Origin: Ascoidea asiatica
Lineage: Eukaryota; Ascomycota; Saccharomycetes; Ascoideales; Ascoideaceae
Direction: 5' to 3'
Length of the DNA stretch: 34,179 nucleotides
Assembly: GCA_001600695.1 (NCBI GenBank)
Contig: BCKQ01000011.1
Location: forward strand, 1-34,179
Part shown: piece by piece, positions 1 to 10,012 of the stretch
Position numbering within the stretch: the first letter of the stretch is position 1
Layout of the letters: each line of letters opens with the position of its first letter
Notes under the pieces: model-generated
What the model saw: only the letters and a program-made list of their open reading frames with translations
Databases searched by the model: none
Told to the model about the DNA's origin: nothing
Translations under genes and position numbers: made by a program

Positions 1-846
1 TAAAATTTCTAATGAAATTAAATTATTTTCAATTGAATTTGAATTTTCAATTGAATTTGAATTTGAAGTTAAGAGATTAAAATTGATATTAATGAAATTA
101 TTTAAAATTAAATTAAAATTTAATTGAAATTGATTGAAATTATTTAAAATTTTATAATTTAATTTAATATTTATTAATGGAATTAAAATTTTTAAATAAT
201 TTAATCTTTTTAACCAATTATTTGTAATTGGTATTGGAAGTAATTCAAGAATTTTAGTTTTTTCTTCATTATCTATTTCTCCATTGAAATTATTGTCATT
301 ATCATCATTATCATTATTATCATTATTATCATTATCTATATCATTTATATTATAATCATCAATAATATTTAAAATCTGATAATCAATTGAATTAGAATTA
401 TCCTCGGCGTTAGCGCCAATATTATTATTATCATTATTATTATTATTATTAAATTTATTATTTATTGGTTTTAATTTCTTTTTCAAGAGATTATTTAAAT
501 TTAATAGATTTACTTTTTTATTTAATAAATTATTATTATTTAATTTTAATAAATTTAATTTTTTTTTATTAAAAGATTTTGAATTAATTAAATGTAAATT
601 ATTATTAATTGATAAATTATTATTATTATTTATATTTTGTGAATGATTATTTGAGAATATTGAAAATAGATTGATTTGATTATGATGAATATGATTATTA
701 TTTATATCATTATCTATATCATTATCAATATTTGATAAAGAAGAAGAAGAATTTGATATTGGAGATAAGTTCGGCGCTAAAATTGGAGATAAGTTTGGAG
801 ATGAATTTAAGTTGAAATTGAAGTTGATATTATTACTTTCATTCAT
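1..846 (-). CDS. Partial Asn-rich hypothetical protein (5' part of gene)
   Basis: The reverse strand is open for 282 codons from an ATG at 846 to the window edge, so the C-terminus is missing. An in-frame TAA lies about 50 bases upstream of this ATG with no other ATG between them, which supports the start. The N-terminal half is low complexity: a repeated Pro-Asn-Leu-Ser-Pro motif near residues 13-25, then Asn/Asp/His-rich stretches and a Lys/Leu-rich part. The last 80 or so residues (ending Leu-Pro-Ile-Pro-Ile-Thr-Asn-Asn-Trp-Leu and onward) are Leu/Ile/Asn-rich and look more like a folded or helical segment. I do not recognise the family. It is divergent from SMX2, with a shared intergenic region of about 380 bases. 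Confidence 0.6.
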   Translation of the reverse strand, partial: MNESNNINFNFNLNSSPNLSPILAPNLSPISNSSSSLSNIDNDIDNDINNNHIHHNQINLFSIFSNNHSQNINNNNNLSINNNLHLINSKSFNKKKLNLLKLNNNNLLNKKVNLLNLNNLLKKKLKPINNKFNNNNNNDNNNIGANAEDNSNSIDYQILNIIDDYNINDIDNDNNDNNDNDDNDNNFNGEIDNEEKTKILELLPIPITNNWLKRLNYLKILIPLINIKLNYKILNNFNQFQLNFNLILNNFININFNLLTSNSNSIENSNSIENNLISLEIL

Positions 847-1230
847 TATATATTTCTTTGATGTATTTTTGTTGTGTTCTTCATTATTTATTGTTTAATA
901 TTTATTCTTTAGTAGATAATAGTTATTATTATTATTATTATTATTATTTGTTGTTGTTTTTCTTCTTCTTGAAATAAAGCTTCTTTTTATTCTTTGTTTA
1001 TTTTTCTTGTTTATATTTGGTATTCTGAAAGCGGAAATGGNGGCNAGTGAGACAGGTGGCTGGTGNGTGGCTAGTCTTATTTCGATAATAAAAAATAAAT
1101 TGTTTCTTCTCTTGTTGATAAAAGAACAAAAATAAAAGTATTAAGAAACAAGAGGAGATAAATATGTAATAAATAGAGATATAATATATATAATATATAT
1201 AATATATTGAGTCTATATAATATAGTAAAA
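847..1230. other. Divergent intergenic region, partial gene / SMX2
   Basis: No gene seen. It holds a (TTA)n microsatellite at about 923-948, three N bases between 1041 and 1066 in a short G-rich patch, and a TATA-rich stretch at about 1180-1225 just before the SMX2 start that could serve as a core promoter. Confidence 0.6.
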
Positions 1231-1558
1231 ATGGTGTCAGCTCCTGAATTAAAGAAAGTAAGTAAGTATATATATGATATATATAAAAGATATTAAATTG
1301 CAATGTGATTTGTTTGTTAAGAGAGATTGTGTATTTGATATTAACAAGTAATAGTATATGGATAAGAATATATTAATAAAATTGAATGGTAAAAGACAAA
1401 TAAATGGTATATTAAGAGGATATGATATTTTTTTAAATTTAACAGTTGAAGAATGTATTGAATATAATTTAAATAATAATAAAGAAAATTTACAAATTGG
1501 TACATGTATAATTCGAGGTAATTCAATAATTTCTATAGAAATTTTAGATAAAATATAA
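1231..1558 (+). CDS. SMX2: Sm protein G (SmG), spliceosomal snRNP core, intron-containing
   Basis: Exon 1 is 1231-1257 (Met-Val-Ser-Ala-Pro-Glu-Leu-Lys-Lys); exon 2 is 1355-1558 and begins Tyr-Met-Asp-Lys. Joined, they give a 76-residue protein, the normal size for SmG. Reading only from the ATG at 1358 would lose the conserved MVSxPELKKYMDK N-terminus, so the spliced model is preferred. Sm motif 1 includes the ILRGYDIFLN block (about residues 28-37) and Sm motif 2 the IRGNSIISIE block near the C-terminus, which contacts snRNA. SmG is one of seven Sm proteins forming the ring on U1, U2, U4 and U5 snRNAs. The gene ends 25 bases from the convergent GNA1 end, the same pair and orientation as YFL017W-A/YFL017C in S. 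cerevisiae. Confidence 0.97.
1258..1354 (+). other. Spliceosomal intron of SMX2
   Basis: A 97-base intron with 5' splice site GTAAGT at 1258, branch-point-like TATTAAC at 1339-1345 (yeast consensus TACTAAC) and 3' splice site TAG at 1352-1354. Removing it restores the conserved SmG N-terminus in frame. The interval from branch point to acceptor is short, as is common in yeast introns. Confidence 0.92.
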
Positions 1559-1583
1559 TATAATATAAGTTAAGTTAAGTTTA

Positions 1584-2042
1584 TTAAAATCTATATGACA
1601 TTTCAATACCATCATTTTTAAAACCACATTTTTTATAAAAAGGTTCATTATATAATGAACAATCTAAAATTACTTTATAACAATTTTTTTCATTTGCTAA
1701 ATTTTTTAAAAAATTTATTAAATAAATACCTAATTTTTTACCTTGTTGATTTTTTAAAATTGAAATATCTTCAATATGACCAACATTTGAACAATTATGA
1801 ATTAATTTTTTTTCAATTATTAACATCCCACAACCTACAATTTTATTTAAATTATTTAAAATTACATATGAATTATAAGTTTGAAAATTTAAATTCCAAA
1901 AATTTATTAAATTTTCAAAATTTTCTTTACTTATATTACCAACAATTGTTAAAGTTGATAAAGTTTCTAAAATACCATTTGAATAATCATTTTTTTCAAT
2001 TTTTCTAATTGAATAACCTGGTGGTAATTGTAAATCCCTCAT
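1584..2042 (-). CDS. GNA1: Glucosamine-6-phosphate N-acetyltransferase
   Basis: A 152-residue GNAT-fold enzyme that acetylates glucosamine-6-phosphate with acetyl-CoA in the UDP-GlcNAc pathway, feeding chitin, N-glycan and GPI synthesis. Length and order match yeast Gna1 (159 residues). Visible hallmarks are the N-terminal LPPGYSIRKIE segment, GHIEDISI at about 88-95, the acetyl-CoA pyrophosphate loop QQGKKLG at 99-105 (usually Q-x-x-G-x-G, here with Lys in place of the second Gly), the CYKVILDC strand at 121-128 and FYKKCGF at 135-141. It starts at the first ATG of the ORF. It is convergent with SMX2, so the two 3' ends are likely to overlap. A GC-rich island lies between it and the divergent PAL1. 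Confidence 0.97.
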   Translation of the reverse strand: MRDLQLPPGYSIRKIEKNDYSNGILETLSTLTIVGNISKENFENLINFWNLNFQTYNSYVILNNLNKIVGCGMLIIEKKLIHNCSNVGHIEDISILKNQQGKKLGIYLINFLKNLANEKNCYKVILDCSLYNEPFYKKCGFKNDGIEMSYRF

Positions 2043-2983
2043 TTTATAAGTTATGTTATTATCAATTGATTTATAAAGTTGATTGATATTATATTATATT
2101 ATATTATATTATATTATATTATATTATAATATAATATATTATATTTGTATTGTATTTGTACTAGAATACTGATATTTGGTAAAAATAACTTTAGAAGTAG
2201 TTAAAGAAACAGTAGTTAATAGAGTAATCTGTAATCTTCGAGGTTTCCGACAGAGAAGGACCATACCCCTGGTCTCAAAGATGCACATGTGTTATCTATA
2301 AAGCGTGGCTAGTGATTTTAAAAGTGGCTAAGCCAGCGTGGCATTACTCGTCACATGACTGTTGACCTAATCAGGTGACTCTTCCCCGTGACCTGACGTT
2401 GTCTTCCGATCAGAGCCTGCGGTGATGCACGTGACCGCGTGACCGCGTGACTCTTCGTAAATAATGGCGTATTAAAAATGGCTTGCGGGGATCGCCCGCC
2501 ACGCACAGCGCCGTTTAAAAGTCCCCGGGGTGCACGAATAATACAATATAATATTATTATAATATAATAATATAATAATAATATAATAATAATATAATAA
2601 TAATAATAATTATATAAACAAGCAAATAGACCTTCTTTTTAGATCTTCTTCTTCTTCTTCAGCAACAACAACAACAACAACAACAACAACAAAAACAACT
2701 TTTCATCTTCTTATTTTGAAGTTGAATAATAAAAGCCCATTCGAATACAATACAAATACAATACAAATACAATACAAATACAATACAAATCTCATTCTCA
2801 ACCCGTTTCATTATCTTTTTATCACATTCTATTATAAAATTATTTCCAACATTCTTTAATATTCACATTCACATTCACATTCAAATTCAAATTCAAATTC
2901 AAATTCAAATTCAAATTCAAATTCAAATTTCATTCTCACTCTTATTCTCAATTTTAAATTAATTTAATTAATGTTACTAAAAA
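2043..2983. other. Divergent intergenic region GNA1 / PAL1
   Basis: No gene seen. From left to right it contains an (ATATT)8 array at 2086-2125, a GC-rich island at about 2225-2535, AT-rich spacer, and then four stacked simple repeats that form the likely PAL1 5' leader: (CTT)n near 2646-2660, (CAA)n near 2663-2691, an 11-bp unit (acaaatacaat) near 2744-2790, and hexamers (attcac then attcaa) from 2861 to about 2927. Confidence 0.75.
2225..2535. promoter_or_regulatory. GC-rich island with GTCACRTG and GTGAC repeats
   Basis: About 300 bases of much higher GC than the surroundings between two divergent genes. It contains GTCACATG at 2350-2357, GTCACGTG on the minus strand at 2428-2435 (E-box CACGTG at 2428-2433), two TGACTC half sites (2376-2381, 2448-2453) and tandem GTGACCGC units at 2431-2452. 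GTCACRTG matches the Cbf1/CDEI-type consensus RTCACRTG, and TGACTC resembles Gcn4 half sites. The binding factors are inferred from the motifs only. Confidence 0.5.
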
Positions 2984-3000
2984 ATGTCATCTTCAAATAA
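2971..3000 (+). promoter_or_regulatory. Short upstream ORF overlapping the PAL1 start
   Basis: ATG at 2971 reads nine codons to TAA at 2998-3000 in another frame and spans the PAL1 ATG at 2984. Its -3 base is T, a weak yeast context, while the PAL1 ATG has A at -3, so leaky scanning could reach PAL1. It matters only if the transcript starts upstream of 2971, which is not known. Confidence 0.35.
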
Positions 3001-3414
3001 TCCATTCATTTCAAATTTAGAAAAAACTTTTTCATTTAATTCTTCAAATAATTCAATTAATAATTCAAATTTAACAGATTTAGATACAATTTCTTCATTT
3101 CCTTCAAATTTTAATATCTTTGATAATTATAATTATAATAATAATACAAATAATTCTAATAATATTAATAGTAATACAAATCCTAATACAAATATTGTTT
3201 CAAATAGAAATTTAAATACAATTTCAAATAGAAATAGTAAATCTTTAAGAAATAATTCAATTAATATTGACTCAGATAATAAATATAACAATAAGAATAA
3301 ATATGATAAATTTGATAAATATGATAGAAATTCATTAAATTCTGATAATAATACTTTATCTGATCATTCAATTTCCATTAATAATACTAATATCAATAAC
3401 AAAACTATCAGCGC

Positions 3415-3446
<32 letters not shown>

Positions 3447-4435
3447 TTAATAAAGTTAATTTAAATAGATCAAATTCAGAAAATTTAAATTATCAAGCAA
3501 GAATTAGAGAATTACATCAAATTCAATTACAATCTCAATTACCTTCTTTAAATAATAATATCAATAATAAAGAAATGTATTCTAATCAATTTCAAAGACA
3601 AAAACAAAAACATTATGATGATTATCATTATGATAATAGTGATGATGAAAATAATCATCATAATCATAAATCTAATCATAATCAAAGATCTAATCACAAA
3701 TCTAATCAAAGATCTAATCATAGATCTAATCATAGATCTAATAGTACTTCAAAAGTTAAAGATCTTAATATTTCAAAAGCAAAAATGAAAGGTGTTGATA
3801 CTATTGATACTTTAGATGTTTCTGGAATATTTGGTGCTTCTTTTCATCATGATGGTCCTTTTGATGCTTGTACTCCTCATAGAAATAAATCTTTAAAATT
3901 TATTAATTCAAATAATCAATCAAAAAATTTAAAAAATTTAAAAAATTTATCTCCAGCTCCAATGGCTGCTTTTCCAATTAATAGTTCAAATACAAATATT
4001 ATTAAAAAAAATGGTGATTTTATTAATAAACATAATTATTCAATTAAAAATAGTCCAATTGATAATGATAATGATGAATCTTATGGTTTAGGTTCTTCAA
4101 CTTTCTTAGATGGTGCTCTTGCTTCAAAAAAAGCAACTCAAGAAAATAAATCTTTAACTGAATCTTTACAAAGAAAAAAATCTTTAGGTAGATCTTTTTC
4201 TTTAAAAAAATCAAAATCAATTAATTATAATAATAATAATAGTGGTAGTGATAATAAAAATTTATCAAGAAGTAAAACAATTAATTATAATTATAATAAT
4301 AATAATGTTAATGCTTTACCTAAAAATATTAATATTAATAATTATAAAAGAAATGAAGAACTTTATCCAATTATACCTGATGATTTTGATAAACCAATAG
4401 AATTTAATAATAATGATTTAAGATCAAGTAGATTC

Positions 4436-4467
<32 letters not shown>

Positions 4468-4702
4468 TAATATTTATAATAATCATAATAATAATAGAAG
4501 TTCTCCATTATTAAATAAAAAAAAATCAATTTCAAGAAGATTATTTAATCATAATTCTGATGAAAATATTAATCATTTTTCAAAAGATAGTCAGAATTCA
4601 ACTTCTAATTCTAATTCAAATTCAAATTCAAATAGTTCTCATAAACCTTCTTTTTTAACTAGAATGATGACAATTGGTCGTAAGAAACAAATTAAAGTCT
4701 AA
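2984..4702 (+). CDS. PAL1: Pal1 family cell morphology / endocytic protein
   Basis: A 572-residue protein, largely disordered and rich in Asn and Ser, with a recognisable Pal1 core: a lead-in ending DVSGIFGASF, the hallmark HHDGPFDACTPHRN at about 288-301, an APMAAFP segment, and YGLGSSTFLDGALAS near 367-381. In fission yeast Pal1 acts in cell morphology at growing tips; S. cerevisiae Pal1 (YDR348C) and Pal2 associate with early endocytic patches. The C-terminus is basic and Ser-rich (SKSINY, KKSISRRLF, final FLTRMMTIGRKKQIKV). Several Asn runs come from AAT repeats. The ATG at 2984 has A-rich context (aaaaaATG). An upstream ATG at 2971 opens a 9-codon ORF that overlaps this start. Identity rests on the core motifs; the rest is unalignable by eye. 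Confidence 0.85.
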
Positions 4703-5339
4703 TATATAATTAATATTTATTATATATTTAATTAATCTCTTCTTCTCTCTTTAAATTCAATTCTATACTCTTTCATACCCTTTTCTTTTTTTTTTTTTTT
4801 ACTCTTTATTTCGTTAACTTCTTTTATTGTTTATGTTTCTTTTTATTAATTGACTTTAATGTTGATTATTTACCTTCGTTTATTCCAGAGTAATATTACT
4901 TCTTTATTTACTTTACTTACTTGTTTATCTATCAATTTTACCTTCTTTTGTTATTTTGTTTTATCTTCTACTATCTTATTGTTTTTATTTTTATATATTA
5001 TTAAATAATGAATTTAAATAATGAATTTTAATGAATTTTGTTATAAAATAAAATACTATCAACTACAAATCTGTAAAATTCCTCGTTTAAGTCTCTTTGA
5101 CCGTCAATTAACTACAAAATTCAACTTCGAGTAAATAAAATTTATTTTTTTCAACTTTCCAAGATTCTTGTTTCGATTCCTCAGAGTCACTTTTCTTCTT
5201 TTTCTTTTTTCGCTTTTAATGCCTTTCTTTTTCTCTTTTTCAAATTCCAATTTATTCTTTGATTGTTCTTTGATTGTTCTTTGAATAATCACCAGGAAAT
5301 AAATGGCTAAATTCCAATATAATAACTAAAGGGATAAAG
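4703..5339. other. Intergenic region PAL1 / NNR1
   Basis: No gene seen. The first 300 bases are pyrimidine-rich (T runs near 4787-4800), consistent with a PAL1 3' region. The part before 5340 is the likely promoter and leader of the epimerase gene and contains a direct repeat of tttgattgttc near 5258-5282. Confidence 0.6.
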
Positions 5340-6632
5340 ATGAAATTAAATATTGCTCAACAATTTGCAATTTTTACAATTCTTCTATATATTATTGTTC
5401 CAATTTATATATTTTTATCATATTTAAATACTTTTAATAATATTATTAGTTTTCCATTCACATTTTCAAATAGAAATAATAATAATAATAAGAATATTAA
5501 AAATATTAAATTAAAAAATTCAAAAAATTCAAAAAATTCAAAAAAAATCAAAACAAATACAAAAATTAAAACTACTATAAAACCAACAACTACAAGTAGT
5601 TTTTATCCAGAATATAAAATAAAAACAGATAGTAATAAAGATAATAAAAAAGATAATAAAAAAGATATCAAAAAAGATAATAAAAAAGGAAATAAATTAA
5701 GTAAAGAAGAACTTGCATTTATTAAAAGATATACACCAAATAAAAAATTTAATATTAAAAAAATGAGTTTTAAAACAATTAGTTCAAAAAATGCAGCATT
5801 ATTAGATCAAGAATTAATGTCAAGTAATATTGGATTTTCTTTAGATCAATTAATGGAATTAGCTGGTTTATCAGTTGCAGAATCTATTTATAAAGCATAT
5901 CCTGTAAAAAATTTTAAAAAACTTTTAATTTTATCAGGTCCTGGTAATAATGGTGGTGATGGTTTAGTTGCTGCAAGACATTTAAAATTATTTGGTTATG
6001 AACCAATAATTTATTATCCAAAAATTAATAAAAATTTTAATAATTTAGAAACTCAATTAAATAAATTTAATATTAAAATAATTTCAAATAATTTTAATAA
6101 AATTGATCCAATTCAAAAAAAATTAATTTTTGATGAAGAAATTTTAACAAAATTAATACTTGAATCTGATGTTTTAATTGATGCATTATTTGGTTTTAGT
6201 TTTAAACCACCTTTAAGAGAACCATTTGATAAAATTTTAAAAATTATGAAAGATAAAAGTGAAAATTTTACTGAAATTGAATTAATTGATTCAAATTCAA
6301 ATTTAAATACTAAAAATAAAAAAAAACCAAAATTAATTAAAATTAAACCAAAACCAATAGTTTCAATTGATATTCCAAGTGGTTGGGATGTTAATAAAGG
6401 TCCATTAAATTATTTAGATGAATATAATATTTTTCCAAGTGTTTTAATTTCTTTAACAGCTCCAAAACCAGCTGCAATTGAATTTTTAAAATTTGGTCAT
6501 AATTCAATTGCTTCAAATGGTAAAGTTAGACATTTCCTTGGTGGAAGATTTATAAGTGAAGAAATTGCTAAAAAATGGAATTTAGAAATTCCAAAATATA
6601 TTGGTACTGATCAAATTGTTGAATTAAAATAA
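5340..6632 (+). CDS. NNR1: NAD(P)HX epimerase with membrane-anchor N-terminal extension
   Basis: A 430-residue protein. From about residue 142 on it matches yeast Nnr1/YNL200C and mammalian NAXE (YjeF_N fold), which interconvert R and S forms of hydrated NAD(P)H for repair by the NAD(P)HX dehydratase. Visible are SSNIGFSLDQLMELAGLSVAE (about 161-181), the GPGNNGGDG nucleotide loop (200-208), DALFGFS with its metal-site Asp (281-287), SIDIPSGWD (342-350) and the C-terminal GGRFI...TDQI. Residues 1-141 are extra: a hydrophobic segment (about 8-29) followed by an Asn-, Ser- and Lys-rich linker. The Met at residue 142 (nucleotide 5763) lies where the yeast protein begins, so a shorter form starting there is possible. 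A Ser/Asn/Lys-rich insertion sits at about 305-338. Confidence 0.93.
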   Translation: MKLNIAQQFAIFTILLYIIVPIYIFLSYLNTFNNIISFPFTFSNRNNNNNKNIKNIKLKNSKNSKNSKKIKTNTKIKTTIKPTTTSSFYPEYKIKTDSNKDNKKDNKKDIKKDNKKGNKLSKEELAFIKRYTPNKKFNIKKMSFKTISSKNAALLDQELMSSNIGFSLDQLMELAGLSVAESIYKAYPVKNFKKLLILSGPGNNGGDGLVAARHLKLFGYEPIIYYPKINKNFNNLETQLNKFNIKIISNNFNKIDPIQKKLIFDEEILTKLILESDVLIDALFGFSFKPPLREPFDKILKIMKDKSENFTEIELIDSNSNLNTKNKKKPKLIKIKPKPIVSIDIPSGWDVNKGPLNYLDEYNIFPSVLISLTAPKPAAIEFLKFGHNSIASNGKVRHFLGGRFISEEIAKKWNLEIPKYIGTDQIVELK

Positions 6633-7083
6633 TTTCAACAATTGTTTTTTTTTTTTCTTCTTATTAAAATTTAATGTTTATGACCACTAACTAACTTCCC
6701 ATGATTATTTTTATCTTTAATAAAAATGAAATATCTAAATTAATAATTTTTTTAATATCTTTTTTTTTTTTATTTATCTTTTTTTTAAATTTAATTTAAT
6801 AAAAAAATGTTTAATATTAATTAATTGTAAAAGAAATTCAATGAAAATGGATTTGAAACTATAAATAAAAAAAAAACATTTTAGATTAAAAATTTAAATA
6901 TTTTAATTAAATTTTCAAAATATTTTAATAATCTTCCACTATTTTCAAAATGATCAATTTTAAATAATTTTATTAATTATTTTACAATTTGAGAAATTGA
7001 AAATCGTAAATTATTGATACATGGGTATTATTTTCAATTTAAAAATTCATATTTGATGAATTCAATTTAGTTATAATAGATTT
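6633..7083. other. Convergent intergenic region NNR1 / ASK1-like
   Basis: No gene seen. It is AT-rich with several poly-T and poly-A tracts, consistent with the 3' ends of two convergent transcripts. Confidence 0.65.
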
Positions 7084-8142
7084 TTATATATGTTTTGGAT
7101 TAAAATCTTCACTTTCACTTTCACTTTGATCAATTTGATCAATTTGATCAATTTGATTATTTGTAATTTTATTATTAAAATTATCATTTGAATAATATTT
7201 ATAAGTTACAGTTGGAGTTGATAATAAATCAGTTTCATCATCATCAATATTTGGTATAATTGCAGACATTTTTCTTTTTGCTTTAACTTCAATTTCATCA
7301 TCTTCATTAAAATATAAAGTACCTTTATTTCTTTTTCTTTTAATTGATTCATTTAAAATTTGTTGAGTTTCATTTTCAATTCTTGGAGTTTCAAAAGTTG
7401 AATTTAAATTTGAATTTGAATTTAAATTTAAATTTGAATTTGAATTTGAATTTAAATTTAATGAATTTAATGAATTTATTGAAATATTTGTTAAAGTATG
7501 AATATTATTTAAATTATTTAAATTTTTTGAAATTGGATTAATTTTTAAATTATTATTTATTGAAGATAATCTTGGATTTGATAAATCTGGTGAATCTATT
7601 AATAATGGTATTCTAATATTAAGATTATTATTTAATGAATTTATTGAAGTTTTATGTAATTGATTTTCTTTTCTTGGAGAAAAATATGGTATATTTGAAC
7701 TTGAAATTGATATAGTAGAAGAAATATCATTAAAATTATTAATATTACCATTATTATCATATTGATTATTTTGATTATTTTGATTATTTTGATTATTTTG
7801 ATTATAATTTGGATATTGATTATTTATTGAAAAATCATTAATATCTTTTGGAGATAAAACTATTTTAAATGGAGATTTATTACCATTATTTTTATCATTA
7901 TCTTTATTATTATTATTTTCATTATCGATTTCATTATTTAAATCATTTGATTTTAAATTTAGATTTAAATTTAATGGAGAAATATTTAAATTTTCAATTT
8001 TTTCAATTTTTTTAATTTTTTTTAAATTTAAATTTGAATGTAAATTATTAAATTTATTTAATGAATTTTGTTTATGAATTGAATTTAATGGAGTTCTTAA
8101 TGGAATTAAACTAATTTTTGAACTTTTTATTGGAGTATTTAA

Positions 8143-8190
<48 letters not shown>

Positions 8191-8833
8191 AACAGCTTTC
8201 ATTTTTTCAATTTTTTTTAAAACATCATTTGAAAAAATACTACTACTATTATTATTAATATTATTAATATTATTTATATTATTTATATTATTAATATTTG
8301 AAATTTTTGGAGTTAATAAACTTGTTGAAGGTTGATTATTAATTATAGATAAATTAGATAATTTATTTGAAGAATTAATAAAATTTAAATTATTTTGTTT
8401 TAAATTAGATATTGAATTTGAGATTGAAAATGAATTTAATTGTAAATTTTTGTTTGTATTTTTATTATTATTTTTATCATTATTTTTATCATTATTTTTA
8501 TTAATAGATTGTAATGAATTTGAATTTTTTTTATTAATTAAATTAATATCAGAAGTATAATTTGTATGTAAATTAAAATTTATACTATTATCAAATAAAT
8601 TTTTTAAAATTAATAAATTATTATTAATAATTTTTGAATTTTTTTTATAATTAATTAAAATTGGTAAAAATTTTTTATTAATAATATTTAAAGAATTATT
8701 TAAAGATTTATCAATTATTGTTAAATGTTTATTAATATTTTCATTTAATTTATTTAATTTTATAACTTTTGATAAATCTAAATCAGTATTATTAGTATCA
8801 GTTATATCAATATCAATATCAATATCAATATTA

Positions 8834-8877
<44 letters not shown>

Positions 8878-9072
8878 TAAACTTTGTCTTTGTTGTTTTT
8901 TATATTCACTTTTTGCAACTTGAGCAGCTAAGATTTGATCAGTTGAAGGAAGTTGAGCAAAAATACTTTTTCTTTTTGATCTTGATTGTCTTTTACTCTG
9001 ATTTATATTATTATTATTATTAATATTATTATTATTATTATTATTTTCATATTTATTATTTTCCTGATCCAT
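7084..9072 (-). CDS. ASK1: Probable DASH/Dam1 complex subunit Ask1
   Basis: A 662-residue protein, mostly disordered and Asn-rich. Residues about 106-161 (LNKLNENINKHL, IIDKS, KFLPILINYKKNS, LLILKNLFD) follow the spacing of the DASH Ask1 helix: Leu-x-Lys-Leu, an Ile-Asp pair, then ILP-type and Tyr positions, ending in Leu-Phe. Ask1 is part of the ring that couples kinetochores to microtubules. The rest has many Ser/Thr-Pro sites (TPKI, TPLN, SPFK, SPKD, SPRK, TPRI), fitting Ask1 as a Cdk1 substrate, and an acidic C-terminus. Before the helix lies a basic patch (SKRQSRSKRKSI, about 26-37) and an Ala/Gln-rich helix-like stretch that I do not know from Ask1. It could be another Asn-rich mitotic protein, so confidence is moderate. 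Confidence 0.55.
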
Positions 9073-9981
9073 TGAGAATAAAGGAAATAAATAAATTCAA
9101 GAAATAAAGGATTAATTAATCAAATGTTATTATAGTTGAATTCATCAAATATTCCAATGAACAATCTTTATCCAAGCACTGTTTCTATTATCATCAATCT
9201 CTAATCAAATCAACATTAAATCAACATTAAATCAACATTAAATCATTATTTTCTTCTTCTTCATTGGCATTTCTCAGGCAAATTGAAAACTTCGCGTTTT
9301 GTAAAAGTGGTTGCAACGTGTGGAAAACAAAACAAAATTCCTTCCGGTCACGTGTCTTCAAAAAGAAGGTGTAAAAAAGTATTATAAGAAAAGAGTATAT
9401 AAGTATAGAATATATAAGTATAGAATATATAAGTATAGAATATTTCTTGAATATACTTTATAATAAGTTAAAATAAGTGAGGAATTATAAAATCAATAAT
9501 GAATGACATTTTTATATGGAAAATAAGACTGTATATGTTCTAGACTTGCTCACTCACTCACTCACTCATTTCTTTTCAGGTCTTCATTCTTTCCATATTG
9601 CTTTATGGTATTTTAATACTCTTTTAAATTTTCTTTATATTGTTATTTGAAGATAAAGTTATCATTTCTTCACTCCTTTATTTATTTCTTCACTTATTTA
9701 TTTCTTGTTTTCAGTTCAAAGCTTATTCAAAACTCGAGTTTTTATTAAAAAAAAGAAGGCCCGCGGAAATGGTTTTAACGCAGTCACATGACCGTTTTAA
9801 AGTTTAGAATTATCCTATAAAAGAAGGTTTACTGCAGTATTTTAGCATTGTGTAATAAATACATTATAAATACTAAGGCATATATTATATATTATATATT
9901 ATATATTATATTATATATAAAATGAAATAATTAAAATATATTAACAATAATAAAAGCTTTAAAAAAATAGTTCATTAAATC

Positions 9982-10007
<26 letters not shown>
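9073..10007. other. Intergenic region between GLN4 3' end and ASK1-like 5' end
   Basis: No gene seen. It contains tandem aaatcaacatt units near 9205-9242, GTCACGTG at 9347-9354 (about 275 bases upstream of the ASK1-like ATG), a 15-bp tandem repeat (aagtatagaatatat, nearly three copies, 9402-9444), (CTCA)n near 9549-9568, a TTTCTTCA-rich stretch at 9660-9714 resembling the arrays near ILV6, GTCACATG at 9783-9790, a 7-bp TATATTA array near 9881-9915, and (TTA)8 at 9987-10010. Confidence 0.7.

Positions 10008-10012
<5 letters not shown>

Noticed and set aside
1358-1558. SmG read as a 66-residue single-exon protein from 1358
   Set aside because: Splicing of 1258-1354 restores the conserved N-terminal residues and has proper donor, branch point and acceptor.
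2350-2460. Point centromere, because of CDEI-like GTCACATG
   Set aside because: No AT-rich CDEII of proper length leading to a CDEIII-like element was found beside it, and the octamer occurs at several promoters.
5160-5190. tRNA T-arm-like GTTTCGATTCC
   Set aside because: No acceptor, D or anticodon arm could be placed around it.
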